NCBI GenBank assembly: GCA_964612675.1
Contig: CAZTDD010000002.1
Coordinates: 62,001-126,000, forward strand
Origin: CAZTDD01 sp964612675
Lineage (GTDB): Bacteria; Hinthialibacterota; Hinthialibacteria; Hinthialibacterales; JAKPRU01
Direction of reading: 5' to 3'
DNA: 64,000 nucleotides
Shown: positions 1 to 8,880 of the stretch, in pieces
Layout: every line of letters begins with the position of its first letter
Position numbering within the stretch: position 1 is the first letter of the stretch
Notes under the pieces: model-generated
The model's database searches: none
The model's input: only the letters and a program-made list of their open reading frames with translations
Told to the model about the DNA's origin: nothing
Position numbers and translations under genes: made by a program

Positions 1-1104
1 AACATTGTTGCCCTGTGTGACGTGGATCAGAAAGTCTTGGAAGAAGCACAGACGGAAGTAGAGAAATACCAGGGGACAAAACCCAAAGGCGTGAAAGATT
101 ATCGCGAGGTGCTAGACAATAGCGAAGTGGACGCTGTCATTATCGGTACGCCGGACCATTGGCACGCGATTATGGCGATTGAGGCCTGCAAGGCCGGGAA
201 GGATATATACGTCGAGAAGCCATGCGCACATAATGTTCACGAGTGCCGCCAAATCGCGGAAGCCGCGAAGAAGTACAAGCGGGTTGTTCAACACGGAACA
301 CAGCAGCGCAGTGGCGAACATTTTCAGAAAGCGAAAGAGTATGTCCAATCAGGAAAACTGGGCAAAATCGCTCTGTGCAGAAACTGGGCGATCCTCGGAC
401 GCGGAAGCATCGGCCACGCCGTCCCGGAAGAGCCGCCCGCTCATTTGGATTACAATTTCTGGTTGGGACCGGCACCAAAGAAACAGTACACAGAGAACCG
501 CTGCCATTACAGATGGCGATTCATGTGGGATTACGGCACCGGCGACATGGGAAATTGGGGGGTCCATTGGCTGGACATCGCGATTTGGGCCCTCGATTTG
601 GGGTGGCCGACGGCTGTGTCCTCCTCCGGTGGGATGTTCATTTTCGATGACGATAAGGAAACGCCGGATACCCAGATGACCCTGTATGAATATCCCAACC
701 TGACCGTGATGTGGGAACTGCGAATGTGGTCGAAACATGGTTTCGGGGGCAGAGGTACCGGAACTGCGTTTTATGGGGAAGATCAGACGCTGATTGTGAA
801 TCGCGAGGGCTACCAGATATACAGCAAAGACGGTGAAGAACTTCTCGAGGAAGGGAAGCCGACGAATAACAGCAACCGGGATCATAAATTCGATTTCATC
901 GATGCTGTGAAGAAACGTCGGGCTCCGATTGCCGATATTTCTCAGGGGCAAATCAGCGCGGGAATAGCAATACTCGGCAATGTGGCTTACCTGGCGGATG
1001 AGAAGATTCGCTATAACCCGGAAACGGATCAATTGGACGACAGCGATAAAGACGAGCTTCTCACGCGTGAATATCGACGCGGCTATGAGCTGCCGGAGGT
1101 CTGA
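1..1104 (+). CDS. Gfo/Idh/MocA family oxidoreductase, 5' end outside window
   Basis: The reading frame is open from base 1, so the N-terminal part of the Rossmann fold, and any export signal, lie upstream of the window. A GTG at 22 is only an internal valine in ALCDVDQ. Visible family features are TPDHWH, the EKP motif (YVEKPCAHN) that carries the catalytic lysine, GTQQRS, and a D..GxHxxD-type motif (GNWGVHWLDIA) in the C-terminal domain. Such enzymes oxidise or reduce sugars and glycosides using NAD(P). It closely resembles the protein at 45887-47164 in the TPDHWHA and GTQQRS segments, so the two may act on related substrates. The gene ends 27 bases before a strong hairpin. The family call is firm; the substrate is unknown. 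Confidence 0.93.
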   Translation, partial: NIVALCDVDQKVLEEAQTEVEKYQGTKPKGVKDYREVLDNSEVDAVIIGTPDHWHAIMAIEACKAGKDIYVEKPCAHNVHECRQIAEAAKKYKRVVQHGTQQRSGEHFQKAKEYVQSGKLGKIALCRNWAILGRGSIGHAVPEEPPAHLDYNFWLGPAPKKQYTENRCHYRWRFMWDYGTGDMGNWGVHWLDIAIWALDLGWPTAVSSSGGMFIFDDDKETPDTQMTLYEYPNLTVMWELRMWSKHGFGGRGTGTAFYGEDQTLIVNREGYQIYSKDGEELLEEGKPTNNSNRDHKFDFIDAVKKRRAPIADISQGQISAGIAILGNVAYLADEKIRYNPETDQLDDSDKDELLTREYRRGYELPEV

Positions 1105-1131
1105 TCGATTACTCGTCGAGGATGGCAACCA

Positions 1132-1170
1132 AAGGGCGAGCCGGGATAGTGAGTTCGGCTCGCCCTTTTT
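1132..1170. terminator. Hairpin terminator between convergent genes
   Basis: A perfect 11-bp stem (1132-1142 with 1157-1167) surrounds a 14-base loop. T residues follow on the plus strand (1166-1170), with a short A run just before the left arm. It follows the oxidoreductase stop at 1104 and precedes the stop of the minus-strand gene at 1200, so it can serve the plus strand and perhaps weakly the minus strand. Confidence 0.85.
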
Positions 1171-1199
1171 CGTGTATCGCGATTATCCTACCGGTGTGC

Positions 1200-2261
1200 T
1201 CAGCGTTTCTTCTGCATAAAGGCCATGCCGGACTGTCTCTCGTCGTGACGCTCCGCCGCATCGGGCTGATAATCCTCCCATCCCGTCTCGGTCGGCGGAC
1301 GAGTCAATTCGGGATAATGCTCGTCAACCGTTTTCATTTGTTTGTCGAGTTTCTGAATAGTCTCATCAAACCGTTTGCTTTGGGAGGTTGAATGTTCAAC
1401 GCGGTTTCGAATGCCCATGGAACGGAGTTTTTCGTCCAGGCTTCCTTGTCTGGTTAATTCTCTCACTTTCACAAGCACCTGTTTTTGGGCCTCCCCGGGC
1501 ACGGGAATCAACTCATTGATACCACGGCGGACAACCGTGGGGATGGCGGCCGGCATCAGGCCGTCTCGGATCGGATCCTGCCAGTAATCCAGATAGTGAT
1601 TTTGGGCTTCGGACATGCCGTATTCCCACGGACGCAGATCGGTTTCTTCACATTCGTCGGGCATGTCTTCGGCGTTCTCGAATGTTTCGTTCATGTTGAA
1701 ACAGACCCCGACCAATCGACAGCCGGGTGTGTTGTTCCAATAGTCAACGGCCAAACGAAGTGAACTGTTTTGTATCAAACCAAGTCCGGCATCCGTGAGC
1801 AGTTTTCGCTCGCGCAGTGAAGGGACCAGGCCGACGAACCCAAAAAAGCCGCGAAAATAGGAAGGTTTATCCGATCCGCCTTTGTCCGTGATCCGGCCGA
1901 GGGCTTTCTGAATTGCAGCATGGAATCTTTCTTTGGGAGCCTGATCCGTGAGCACATCCACTATACCGGTGCCGCCACCGAGGACCTTCTTGAGGATTAC
2001 CGGGTCGGGTTTATCGAGAAGCGCGATGATGGCGACGCGAACGCGCATGCCCTGGATCATCTTTACGACTTCATTGCTGTCTAGATGTGGATGACCGAAT
2101 CGCAAGAGCACTAATTTACAGTATTCCGACTCCATGGCTTCTGCGGCGTCCTCGACGCTACCGGCGCATTTCGGAAGAGTCTTCAGGATTTCCTGTGCTA
2201 TGGACGCGAAATGGGTCCTTGTCGCGGAATTCGGATCGACAATTAAACATCGAATTTGCAT
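1200..2261 (-). CDS. Degenerate receiver-domain protein with unknown C-terminal domain (paralogue 1)
   Basis: 353 residues. Residues 1-125 follow the pattern of a response-regulator receiver: hydrophobic beta-1 ending in VD at 8-9, and a beta-3 strand reading LVLLRFGHP. The position where a receiver has its phosphorylated aspartate is Arg54, and the beta-5 lysine region reads DVLTD. It is therefore probably a pseudo-receiver that cannot be phosphorylated in the usual way. Residues 135-353 are a domain I do not recognise, with GFVGLVPSLRERKLL, HYLDYWQ, a short C-terminal coiled stretch and HYPELTRPPTETGWEDY. The gene at 36822-37883 has the same length, the same Arg54 and the same signature blocks. 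A GAGG ribosome site sits 8 bases before the ATG. It stands alone on the minus strand; no function is claimed. Confidence 0.85.
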   Translation of the reverse strand: MQIRCLIVDPNSATRTHFASIAQEILKTLPKCAGSVEDAAEAMESEYCKLVLLRFGHPHLDSNEVVKMIQGMRVRVAIIALLDKPDPVILKKVLGGGTGIVDVLTDQAPKERFHAAIQKALGRITDKGGSDKPSYFRGFFGFVGLVPSLRERKLLTDAGLGLIQNSSLRLAVDYWNNTPGCRLVGVCFNMNETFENAEDMPDECEETDLRPWEYGMSEAQNHYLDYWQDPIRDGLMPAAIPTVVRRGINELIPVPGEAQKQVLVKVRELTRQGSLDEKLRSMGIRNRVEHSTSQSKRFDETIQKLDKQMKTVDEHYPELTRPPTETGWEDYQPDAAERHDERQSGMAFMQKKR

Positions 2262-2518
2262 GGTTCACCCTCTTCTTCTCGAATCGGTCCCCCATGCGCA
2301 ATAGAAGCGACGCAATAACAAAGGGCTGTGAAATGGTTCAGTGAAATCGACGTGATGAATACTGAATTCACCAGCTCTATGTCGAGTATGACTTTTTCAC
2401 CCTCTCATCAAACTCATAAAAAGAATACCAGACTTCAGCATGAAAGAGAAATCACGTCGTTGTTCGCTTTGGACTGTAGGAACACTAAGCGGAAGTAGAT
2501 CAACCGTTTAGGTTCTGC

Positions 2519-3520
2519 TCATTCATTTGCAGGATTTCCTGTGCCTGTTGGCTTCAATGTTCCGTCGAACCGTGGGAAAGCGGTCTTCCCCGAGAACACG
2601 TGCCCTCCTTCGTGGACCTCCAAGCGGAGGTTTTCTTCTTTGTCGAATAGTCGATAGGCTCTACGGATTTCCTTTGTTGCTTTTCGTGCCAACTCGGTCG
2701 GAAATCCGCCGGGGGCTCGCTCGAGTTTGCCGTTTTCAAGAATAAGCGGGCGGGGCGCAACCAGAGAGAAAATATCCGAAAACTCGAAATGTTTTTCCAA
2801 ACCCTTGAAATTCCAGCATGGGCAATGTTTATTCTTCATATTCTCAATTGTGGTGATCCAGCCGCTCGATGCAGCAATTCGAATGCGTTCGTCAAGAGCT
2901 GCCAGGTACATAACCGTCTCTCCGCCCAGCGATAATCCCGCGGTGCCGATCCGTGACGGGTCGACGCCCGGTGTCTCCGCCAAATGGTCCAAGGCAACAA
3001 GTGCGTCCCATGTTCGTTCCCCCATCAGGCACCAGTCTTTATGCTGGAGATCGTGCGATCCGATGTCCGGAGCGATTACGGCATAGCCTTTTTCGGCGAA
3101 CGTCTTTCCGTAGTAATAGATTCCCTCACCCTTTACAACCTGTTCGCCGGTTCCGCCGTGACCGTGCAGCGCAACAACTCCCGGCAGGCCCTCTTGTGGA
3201 ATTTCGTGGGGAATCGCCATCCATGCATGTACCCGCCGATCCGGCAGGCTGGCGAAGGTGAGTTCGATCAGCTGGTACGTTGCCCCGTCCGGTTTTACCT
3301 CGCGGAGAATCTCCGGCACTCTCGGAACTCGCTGCGGTTTCTCTCCGCCCATCATCAATGCCCATAGTTTTTGACGGGCGTCTTCCTGCCACTTTCTTGC
3401 TTCTTCCACCGTTCGGGCGTCGAAACGCATCTGTCTTGAATCTACATTTTGGCAGAAAACGGAAAATGAAATAATAACCAAGAAAAGACAGCAGAGAGAG
3501 ATCGAACGTAAATAGACCAT
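2519..3520 (-). CDS. Secreted alpha/beta hydrolase, dienelactone hydrolase/acetyl esterase type
   Basis: The first possible ATG is at 3538, but AGGAG lies 8 bases before an ATG at 3520, giving 333 residues beginning MVYLRSISLCC. That start gives a clean signal peptide ending near VFCQN. The nucleophile elbow is GLSLGGE (Ser197). An oxyanion-type strand VVALHGHGG precedes it, an aspartate-containing segment (APDIGSHD) follows the first half, and VHEGGH near the C-terminus supplies the likely catalytic histidine. Proteins of this fold cleave esters such as acetyl groups on polysaccharides. The gene is last in a minus-strand run starting at 5455 and sits against the small frameshifted ORF upstream. 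It probably helps de-esterify a carbohydrate in the periplasm; substrate not determined. Confidence 0.85.
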   Translation of the reverse strand: MVYLRSISLCCLFLVIISFSVFCQNVDSRQMRFDARTVEEARKWQEDARQKLWALMMGGEKPQRVPRVPEILREVKPDGATYQLIELTFASLPDRRVHAWMAIPHEIPQEGLPGVVALHGHGGTGEQVVKGEGIYYYGKTFAEKGYAVIAPDIGSHDLQHKDWCLMGERTWDALVALDHLAETPGVDPSRIGTAGLSLGGETVMYLAALDERIRIAASSGWITTIENMKNKHCPCWNFKGLEKHFEFSDIFSLVAPRPLILENGKLERAPGGFPTELARKATKEIRRAYRLFDKEENLRLEVHEGGHVFSGKTAFPRFDGTLKPTGTGNPANE

Positions 3521-3537
3521 TTCAAGCGCTCCTGACA

Positions 3538-3844
3538 TCAGTCTATTTTTTGCAATACTCGGATTGTTGACCCGGGACGAGTCCGGATTTCGATGATTTC
3601 GTCTGATTGAATTACCGCGTCGTCGGAAATACCTTCAATGATGAAGGGTTTCTCGTCAAACGGATTGCTCAAGCGAAATGGTTTCCCCTTTTCGGAATAA
3701 ACAGTCACCGTCTCTGTCTCTCCGTTCTTACGGATGGCCGATCGCAAGGTCATCGAAAACCATATCGTGTTCCGGCTTGGGACCGTACGAAGCGGCCGCC
3801 GGTATGCACAGAGCGAAGAGTAGAGCTCCTATCGGCGTTCTCAT
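3538..3844 (-). pseudogene. Small secreted protein interrupted by an apparent +1-base frameshift
   Basis: An ATG at 3844, preceded by GAGG at 8 bases, opens a signal peptide (MRTPIGALLFALCIPAAAS) that reaches a stop at 3728 after only 38 codons. The adjacent frame carries 71 well-formed residues (MTLRSAIRKNGETETVTVYS...) ending at 3538, but its ATG at 3753 has no ribosome site. Removing one T from the TTTT run just before 3753 joins the two into a 101-residue secreted protein. The 3' part ends in IEIRTRPGSTIRV, resembling a small beta-domain. The gene starts 15 bases after the stop of the 531-residue gene and ends at the next gene. Either a real mutation or a sequencing slip is possible. I do not recognise the family. 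Confidence 0.6.
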
Positions 3845-3859
3845 TGGATATTCCTCACG

Positions 3860-5455
3860 TCAGTCAGCCGGGCGAACCACCAAACGTATTTCTTCGCCTG
3901 GTTCCAGTTGGATCGGATAGCCCTCGAGCAAGTCTTCTCCGGAGAAGACAGAACTCGCCTCTTTTTCGTTCTGCATTGCGGTGACCTTGTATTCCAGGTC
4001 GGATTTCACAGTGAACCATTCGGGGAACTGGTTCAGGCGTGCGTAATCCACGGGCATGTGGAAATAGACAGAGTGCCTGGGCCTGTCGAAGAAGACTTTT
4101 CCTTCCCACGGCCAATCGGCGTGCACCCGTATCAGTACGCCGTCCTCATCTTGCACGGCTCCGATGGAGACATCGCCTCGCCAGGGTCGTATATGACAGC
4201 CTTTTGTTTTCCACAAAGCGTACATAATGGCGGTGCGGGTGTAGTTTCCATCCCCGTGCCATCCTTCGATCACTCCATCGGGACGTTGCTTTTTCAGCAT
4301 GACCTCGGTTGAATAATCCACCCAACCGAACCCGCTGGGAACGGGAATGCGGTTGAGGAGGTTCAGCCCGCTCTCGATGGAGTCGGCGAAACCGTCCGCA
4401 CCTCCGCCTTCCCATTGATAGTCGGAGTGATTGTGGACGTTTTCGAGCGCGAAACGGACGGCTTGACGATAGGGCGCATGCTCGTCCACCAGGTCGACCG
4501 TCAGGAAGGCATTGTAGTCATATCCCCAATTGTCGGTGAGCTCGTCTCTCAGCACCTTGCCCTCCACGGGATCGATCAACATGTGGAACAGACCGTTTTC
4601 GTTACGCCCGACTTCCAAAATGCGGTCCAACAGCCGGTATATGGGTTTCTTGTAGCGTTGGTGTCTTTCTTTATCGGTGTACGAAGCGATGAGATAGACT
4701 TCTGACAAACCACCGATCACCTCGCAACCGTGATCGTCGAGGCTCAGGCGATTGTTGTCGCATGGGTGCGCGTGAAGCAGGAAGTAATCGGCGTAGCGAA
4801 ATGCCGTTTCTCGGTACTTCTCTTCTTTGGTCATCCAGTACAGACGGGAGAGAATCTGCATCATCTCCCCGCCAACCTCGTGGGAGGTATCCGGCAGGAT
4901 GCCGACCGGCGTCTCGACGGACGCATGTTCTAGGATGGAATCCACGAGGTTAATCATTCGGTCCATCCAGGGGCTGGGACCAAGCCATTCCGTTAGCGGC
5001 AAAAGGCCGTCTTTCACATATTCGGAGGCCCCGAAGATGATCGATTTCATGTCCACTTCCTCTGTGCGAAAATCCTGCGTTTCGAACAGGAAATCATCGG
5101 GCATCGCACCGACTCGGTTCGTGAGGCGCTTTTCGGTTTCGAGCATTTCACGCATGCGACCTTTGTAGAGCTCCCGATCAAGAAGAGACGACGTCAGAAC
5201 CATAAAAGGGTAATTGTCCGCAGCCGCATCTCTGGCGTTCCAATAGTGATGGCGTGTCAGGTTACGTGGAATGAGTCCGGATTTCGGATCGGCGTTGGCG
5301 AGCCAGCCGCGGACATAATCGCGGCAATGCAGAAACGTGTCCATAGCCTTTTCTCCATTGTCGGCGGCCTTCTGCCATGCGGCATGCTCCGCAGCGAACG
5401 CGGAAACGGACACGCTGCATACAATCACCAGCGAGAGAATGAAAAACCTATTCAT
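3860..5455 (-). CDS. Secreted protein with glycoside-hydrolase-like helical barrel, function unknown
   Basis: 531 residues with a signal peptide (MNRFFILSLVIVCSVSVSAFAA) and AGGAGG 6 bases before the ATG. The sequence is rich in Trp, Tyr, Asp and His. It shows segments typical of (alpha/alpha)-barrel carbohydrate enzymes: NLTRHHYWNARDAAADNYPFM near residue 65, LDDHGCEVIGGLSEVY, NWGYDYNAFL, and a C-terminal beta-rich part (residues 420-531) that may be a carbohydrate-binding or capping domain. I cannot name a numbered glycoside hydrolase family. It leads a run with the small ORF and the esterase downstream, which suggests a shared job in handling a decorated saccharide outside the cytoplasm. 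Confidence 0.75.
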   Translation of the reverse strand: MNRFFILSLVIVCSVSVSAFAAEHAAWQKAADNGEKAMDTFLHCRDYVRGWLANADPKSGLIPRNLTRHHYWNARDAAADNYPFMVLTSSLLDRELYKGRMREMLETEKRLTNRVGAMPDDFLFETQDFRTEEVDMKSIIFGASEYVKDGLLPLTEWLGPSPWMDRMINLVDSILEHASVETPVGILPDTSHEVGGEMMQILSRLYWMTKEEKYRETAFRYADYFLLHAHPCDNNRLSLDDHGCEVIGGLSEVYLIASYTDKERHQRYKKPIYRLLDRILEVGRNENGLFHMLIDPVEGKVLRDELTDNWGYDYNAFLTVDLVDEHAPYRQAVRFALENVHNHSDYQWEGGGADGFADSIESGLNLLNRIPVPSGFGWVDYSTEVMLKKQRPDGVIEGWHGDGNYTRTAIMYALWKTKGCHIRPWRGDVSIGAVQDEDGVLIRVHADWPWEGKVFFDRPRHSVYFHMPVDYARLNQFPEWFTVKSDLEYKVTAMQNEKEASSVFSGEDLLEGYPIQLEPGEEIRLVVRPAD

Positions 5456-5635
5456 GAGCTACCTCCTACGGTTGCCATTTCGGCCCTTTCAGCCGATACT
5501 GTCGATTATTCTACTTGTGACTTTAGCACGTACGCCCCAAGCCCGTGGAGTCTGGACGTTCCCATCGATTCGCCACATCATGGGAGAAGCACGGGGCCGG
5601 TTGACGGTTCCCGGAAATGTTGAAGGAGAATAGCC

Positions 5636-6781
5636 ATGCTCGATAACTCCCTATCCCGACGTACGTTCATCCAAACGACCTCGTCTATGGCAGTTCCCCT
5701 GGGGGCTTCAAGAAAGGCTTTCGGGGCGAACGAGTCCATAGAATTAGGCATCATCGGCACCGGTGGGCGGGGACGGCGTTTGTTGAAGGCCATCACGCGG
5801 ATCCCCGATTTCCATGTCGTCTCGGTATGCGATCTGGTGGAAGACCGTATGGATCTTGCGGCTGAGATTTGTGCGCAGTACAAGCCGAAAGTGAAGAAAT
5901 ACAAGGACTTTCGCGAGATGTTGGACCGAGAGAACCTGGACGCCTGCATCGTCGCGACCGAGGAAGCGAACCACGCCAAATGTGCGATCCCGGTACTGGA
6001 GTCTGGGATACATTGTTTCTGCGAAAAACCGATGGACGTGACCGTCGAAAAGGTAGACCAGGTCGCACGAGCGGCACGTGAAGCGAAAGGGATCTACCAG
6101 ATAGGCTTTCAGCGTCACTACGTGCCCACGTTTCAGGACTGCATCCGTCACATCCACGAGGGAAAAGCGGGCAAAGTGACTTTCATGCAGGGGATGTGGC
6201 ACTGGACGGGAGGCTTGAGTCCTCGTTATATGGATGTGGACCTGGCGGGGTGTTGGTTTTTGGCGCAGGCCTGTCATCACGCGGATGTCATGGCGTGGGT
6301 TATGGATGCTCACCCGCTTCGGTGTGCGGCGTTTGCATCGATTACGGAGGATTACGCAGATCCGCCGACGCACTGTGCCGAAGACCATTCCGGCATCGTC
6401 TTTCAGTTTCCAGGTAATGTGCAATTTTCCTACACTCACCTGATGAACTGTTGCGAAGAATTTACAGGAGAGAAACTGTGGGTGTACACGGAGAAGGCGG
6501 GCATCGATCTGCCGAAAGGAATGAAATACCCCCGGCCGGGAATGGGCGAACCGGAGCGGCTCGGGGAAGCGGTGCCGAATTGGGATGCCGGGACCGCCAG
6601 AGAGTTGGAGGCGTTTGCGCGCCACATTAAGAACAATGAGACACCGCTTGCCAATGTCGAGATCGGACGCCGTTCCACATTGATGGGAATCATGGCCGGT
6701 CAAGCGATGTACAACAGGAAGAAAAAAACGTACGAACAGCCGGAGTTGGTCACGTGGGAGGACCTCGGCTCGACGACTTGA
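5636..6781 (+). CDS. Tat-exported Gfo/Idh/MocA oxidoreductase
   Basis: 381 residues. The leader SRRTFIQTTSS at residues 6-16 followed by an apolar stretch is a twin-arginine signal, so the enzyme is probably exported folded with its cofactor. The Rossmann dinucleotide motif reads GTGGRGRR (about 42-49), the catalytic-lysine motif is CEKPMDV, and the C-terminal pair of histidines is in QACHHADVMAW. This is the usual exported sugar/glycoside dehydrogenase type. AAGGAGA lies 6 bases before the ATG. A 34-base gap separates it from the diguanylate cyclase downstream on the same strand, so co-transcription is possible though the functions differ. Substrate unknown. Confidence 0.93.
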   Translation: MLDNSLSRRTFIQTTSSMAVPLGASRKAFGANESIELGIIGTGGRGRRLLKAITRIPDFHVVSVCDLVEDRMDLAAEICAQYKPKVKKYKDFREMLDRENLDACIVATEEANHAKCAIPVLESGIHCFCEKPMDVTVEKVDQVARAAREAKGIYQIGFQRHYVPTFQDCIRHIHEGKAGKVTFMQGMWHWTGGLSPRYMDVDLAGCWFLAQACHHADVMAWVMDAHPLRCAAFASITEDYADPPTHCAEDHSGIVFQFPGNVQFSYTHLMNCCEEFTGEKLWVYTEKAGIDLPKGMKYPRPGMGEPERLGEAVPNWDAGTARELEAFARHIKNNETPLANVEIGRRSTLMGIMAGQAMYNRKKKTYEQPELVTWEDLGSTT

Positions 6782-6815
6782 GGAAGAGGTCGAGAAGCGG
6801 CAGGGATAAGGCAGC

Positions 6816-7706
6816 ATGAAGATTTTAGCCGCTGAAGATTGTGAACTGTATCGTCTGCAGCTGGAGAGATCTCTGGCCAAGTTGGGCTATGAGATCGTTT
6901 TCGCTACCGACGGAAACGAGGCGTGGGAGATCCTTCAGGGTAAGGATGCGCCCCGCCTCGCGATTCTCGACTGGCTGATGCCGGGGTTGGAAGGCGTCGA
7001 GGTTTGCCGAAAACTGCGCGAGGAAGAGAAATCGCCTTACATCTATGTGCTGCTTTTGACAGCGCGCGATCGGAAAGAAGATATTGTGGTGGGGCTTGAA
7101 TCCGGCGCCGACGATTACCTCACGAAGCCGTTCCATCTCGCGGAACTCAAGGCTCGTCTTCGTGTCGGCGAGCGAATCGTCCGACTTCAGGATTCTTTGC
7201 ACGAAATGGCGACGCATGATGCCTTGACCGGTTTATGGAACCGTAGAGCGATTTTGGAGATATTCGACCGTGAGTTGGAACGTGCGATGCGGCACAGTTC
7301 CTGTGTCAGCGCGATCATTGCAGACCTGGATCATTTCAAACGAATTAACGATACTTACGGTCATCAGGCAGGCGACGCGGTTTTACGAGAAGCTGCCTGC
7401 CGAATGCAAAATGCTGTCAGAAAATACGATTCCGTCGGAAGGTACGGCGGTGAAGAGTTTTTCGCCGTGGTGCCCGATGCCGGTACCAGGGACGCACTGA
7501 AACAAGCCGAACGAATTCGGCACGCTTTGAGCGCGTCTGCGATTCAGTTTCAGGAGACCGAGATCACCGTGACAATGAGCGTTGGTGTCGCCTCCTCCCA
7601 TGATGCCCGGGAGGCTGGAGCGGAGGAGTTGATTCGTTTGGCCGATGAGGCGTTGTATCGAGCGAAAGACAACGGACGAGACCGAGTGGAAGCAGCCATC
7701 ATGTGA
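6816..7706 (+). CDS. Response regulator diguanylate cyclase (REC-GGDEF, PleD-like)
   Basis: 296 residues with two domains. The receiver (1-120) has the acidic pair E7-D8, phospho-acceptor Asp52 in LDWLMPG and Lys104 in YLTKPF, so it should accept phosphate. The GGDEF domain (130-296) has the active variant GGEEF at 211-215. It also has RKYD at 202-205, placed like the RxxD inhibitory site that binds product. It should make cyclic di-GMP from two GTP in response to phosphorylation by an unknown kinase, with product inhibition. The next gene downstream has a PilZ-like N-terminus, so signal source and effector may be paired. Confidence 0.95.
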   Translation: MKILAAEDCELYRLQLERSLAKLGYEIVFATDGNEAWEILQGKDAPRLAILDWLMPGLEGVEVCRKLREEEKSPYIYVLLLTARDRKEDIVVGLESGADDYLTKPFHLAELKARLRVGERIVRLQDSLHEMATHDALTGLWNRRAILEIFDRELERAMRHSSCVSAIIADLDHFKRINDTYGHQAGDAVLREAACRMQNAVRKYDSVGRYGGEEFFAVVPDAGTRDALKQAERIRHALSASAIQFQETEITVTMSVGVASSHDAREAGAEELIRLADEALYRAKDNGRDRVEAAIM

Positions 7707-7792
7707 ACCGGGAATGATGTCTCTGTTTTGATTGTGGATGTCCGACATCTGACGGTGAACGAGGGGGGCTGAGCTTCTTATTCGTTGAAACG

Positions 7793-8830
7793 ATGCATAT
7801 ACCACGAAAATCAAGAACACCAATAGGCGAATTCTATGCGATTGCGGAAGACAGCGAGGGCTCGTATGTTCTGCCCTGCGTTTTGGACAATCTAAGCGAA
7901 TCCGGTGCATTATTTGTCGTCGAAGGAGAACTGGGTATTCGAGAGCGTATTGTTGCATGCCCGGTGAAAGACGATTTTGATTCGCTTCCCGCTTTGGAAG
8001 ATGTTCGTAAGCATCCCAAGCGGCTTACCGGGGTTGTTATTCGCTCGAATGGAAACCAATACGGCGTCCGCTTCGATTCACTATTTGATGCGGATGATTC
8101 GAGCGTGGACGGCAAGGCGAAACTCATTGACGTGAAAGAAGACGGTTTGATGCTGACGGTCAAAGTGCAGGGGAATCAGACCGTCGAATCCGCCGTCCGT
8201 TTGCAGGATGCTTTGCGGCTGCGTACTGGAAAAGCACTATTTATTCTTCTTGATTTCTCGGGGACATCGAAATTTCCTCCTGCGACAATCTCATTTCTGA
8301 AACCGGCGATAAAGAAAGTGATTCACGGAAATCGTCGGATCGCGCTGATCAATTCCCGCGTTCTTGGAAGTCGATTCACCAGCGAGTGTCCCGATAGTGA
8401 GAATCTGAAACATTGTACCTTTGAAGCGGAAGCCCGGAAGTTTTTTTCCGATCATCCGATTCGGGTTTTGATTGTGGAAGACGAAGAGATTACACGCGTG
8501 CTGACTTTGAAATCGCTTGAAAAAATGCGACTCGCCGGAATGGCTGCGACGACCGGCGAAGAAGGAGTCGAGATGGCCCAAAAGGAACTGCCGGACCTGA
8601 TTCTTATGGATATACATCTGCCCGGCATCGACGGACTGGAAGCCGCCAAACAAATCCGGTCGCACCCTTCAACGACCTCGATTCCGATCATCATGTTGAC
8701 TTCGGAAGGCGAAATGGATTTTGTAGAGAGGGGATTGCAGATTCCGGTGGACGATTACGTTTTGAAGCCGTTCAAACCCGAAACCATCAAAAAGAGAATT
8801 ATTAAAACGTTCCTGCGTGAGAAAGAATAG
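7793..8830 (+). CDS. PilZ-like / STAS-like / receiver fusion protein
   Basis: 345 residues in three parts. Residues 1-100 look like PilZ: a basic RKSR near the start, NLSESG at 33-38 fitting the D/NxSxxG motif, and a closing GVRF strand. The first arginine motif is RxxR rather than the usual RxxxR, so c-di-GMP binding is plausible but unproved. Residues 110-200 resemble a STAS domain (LFILLDFSGTSKFPPATISFL). Residues 222-345 are a complete receiver with D230, phospho-acceptor Asp273 (LILMDIHLPG) and Lys325 (VLKPF). No clear ribosome site precedes the ATG. It lies 86 bases after the diguanylate cyclase, suggesting a signalling unit. The PilZ and STAS calls are moderate; the receiver call is firm. 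Confidence 0.8.
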   Translation: MHIPRKSRTPIGEFYAIAEDSEGSYVLPCVLDNLSESGALFVVEGELGIRERIVACPVKDDFDSLPALEDVRKHPKRLTGVVIRSNGNQYGVRFDSLFDADDSSVDGKAKLIDVKEDGLMLTVKVQGNQTVESAVRLQDALRLRTGKALFILLDFSGTSKFPPATISFLKPAIKKVIHGNRRIALINSRVLGSRFTSECPDSENLKHCTFEAEARKFFSDHPIRVLIVEDEEITRVLTLKSLEKMRLAGMAATTGEEGVEMAQKELPDLILMDIHLPGIDGLEAAKQIRSHPSTTSIPIIMLTSEGEMDFVERGLQIPVDDYVLKPFKPETIKKRIIKTFLREKE

Positions 8831-8880
8831 AGCGGTTGAGAGAGTCTCGTCGGATACGGCAATCCCTCAGGACTCCGGTA

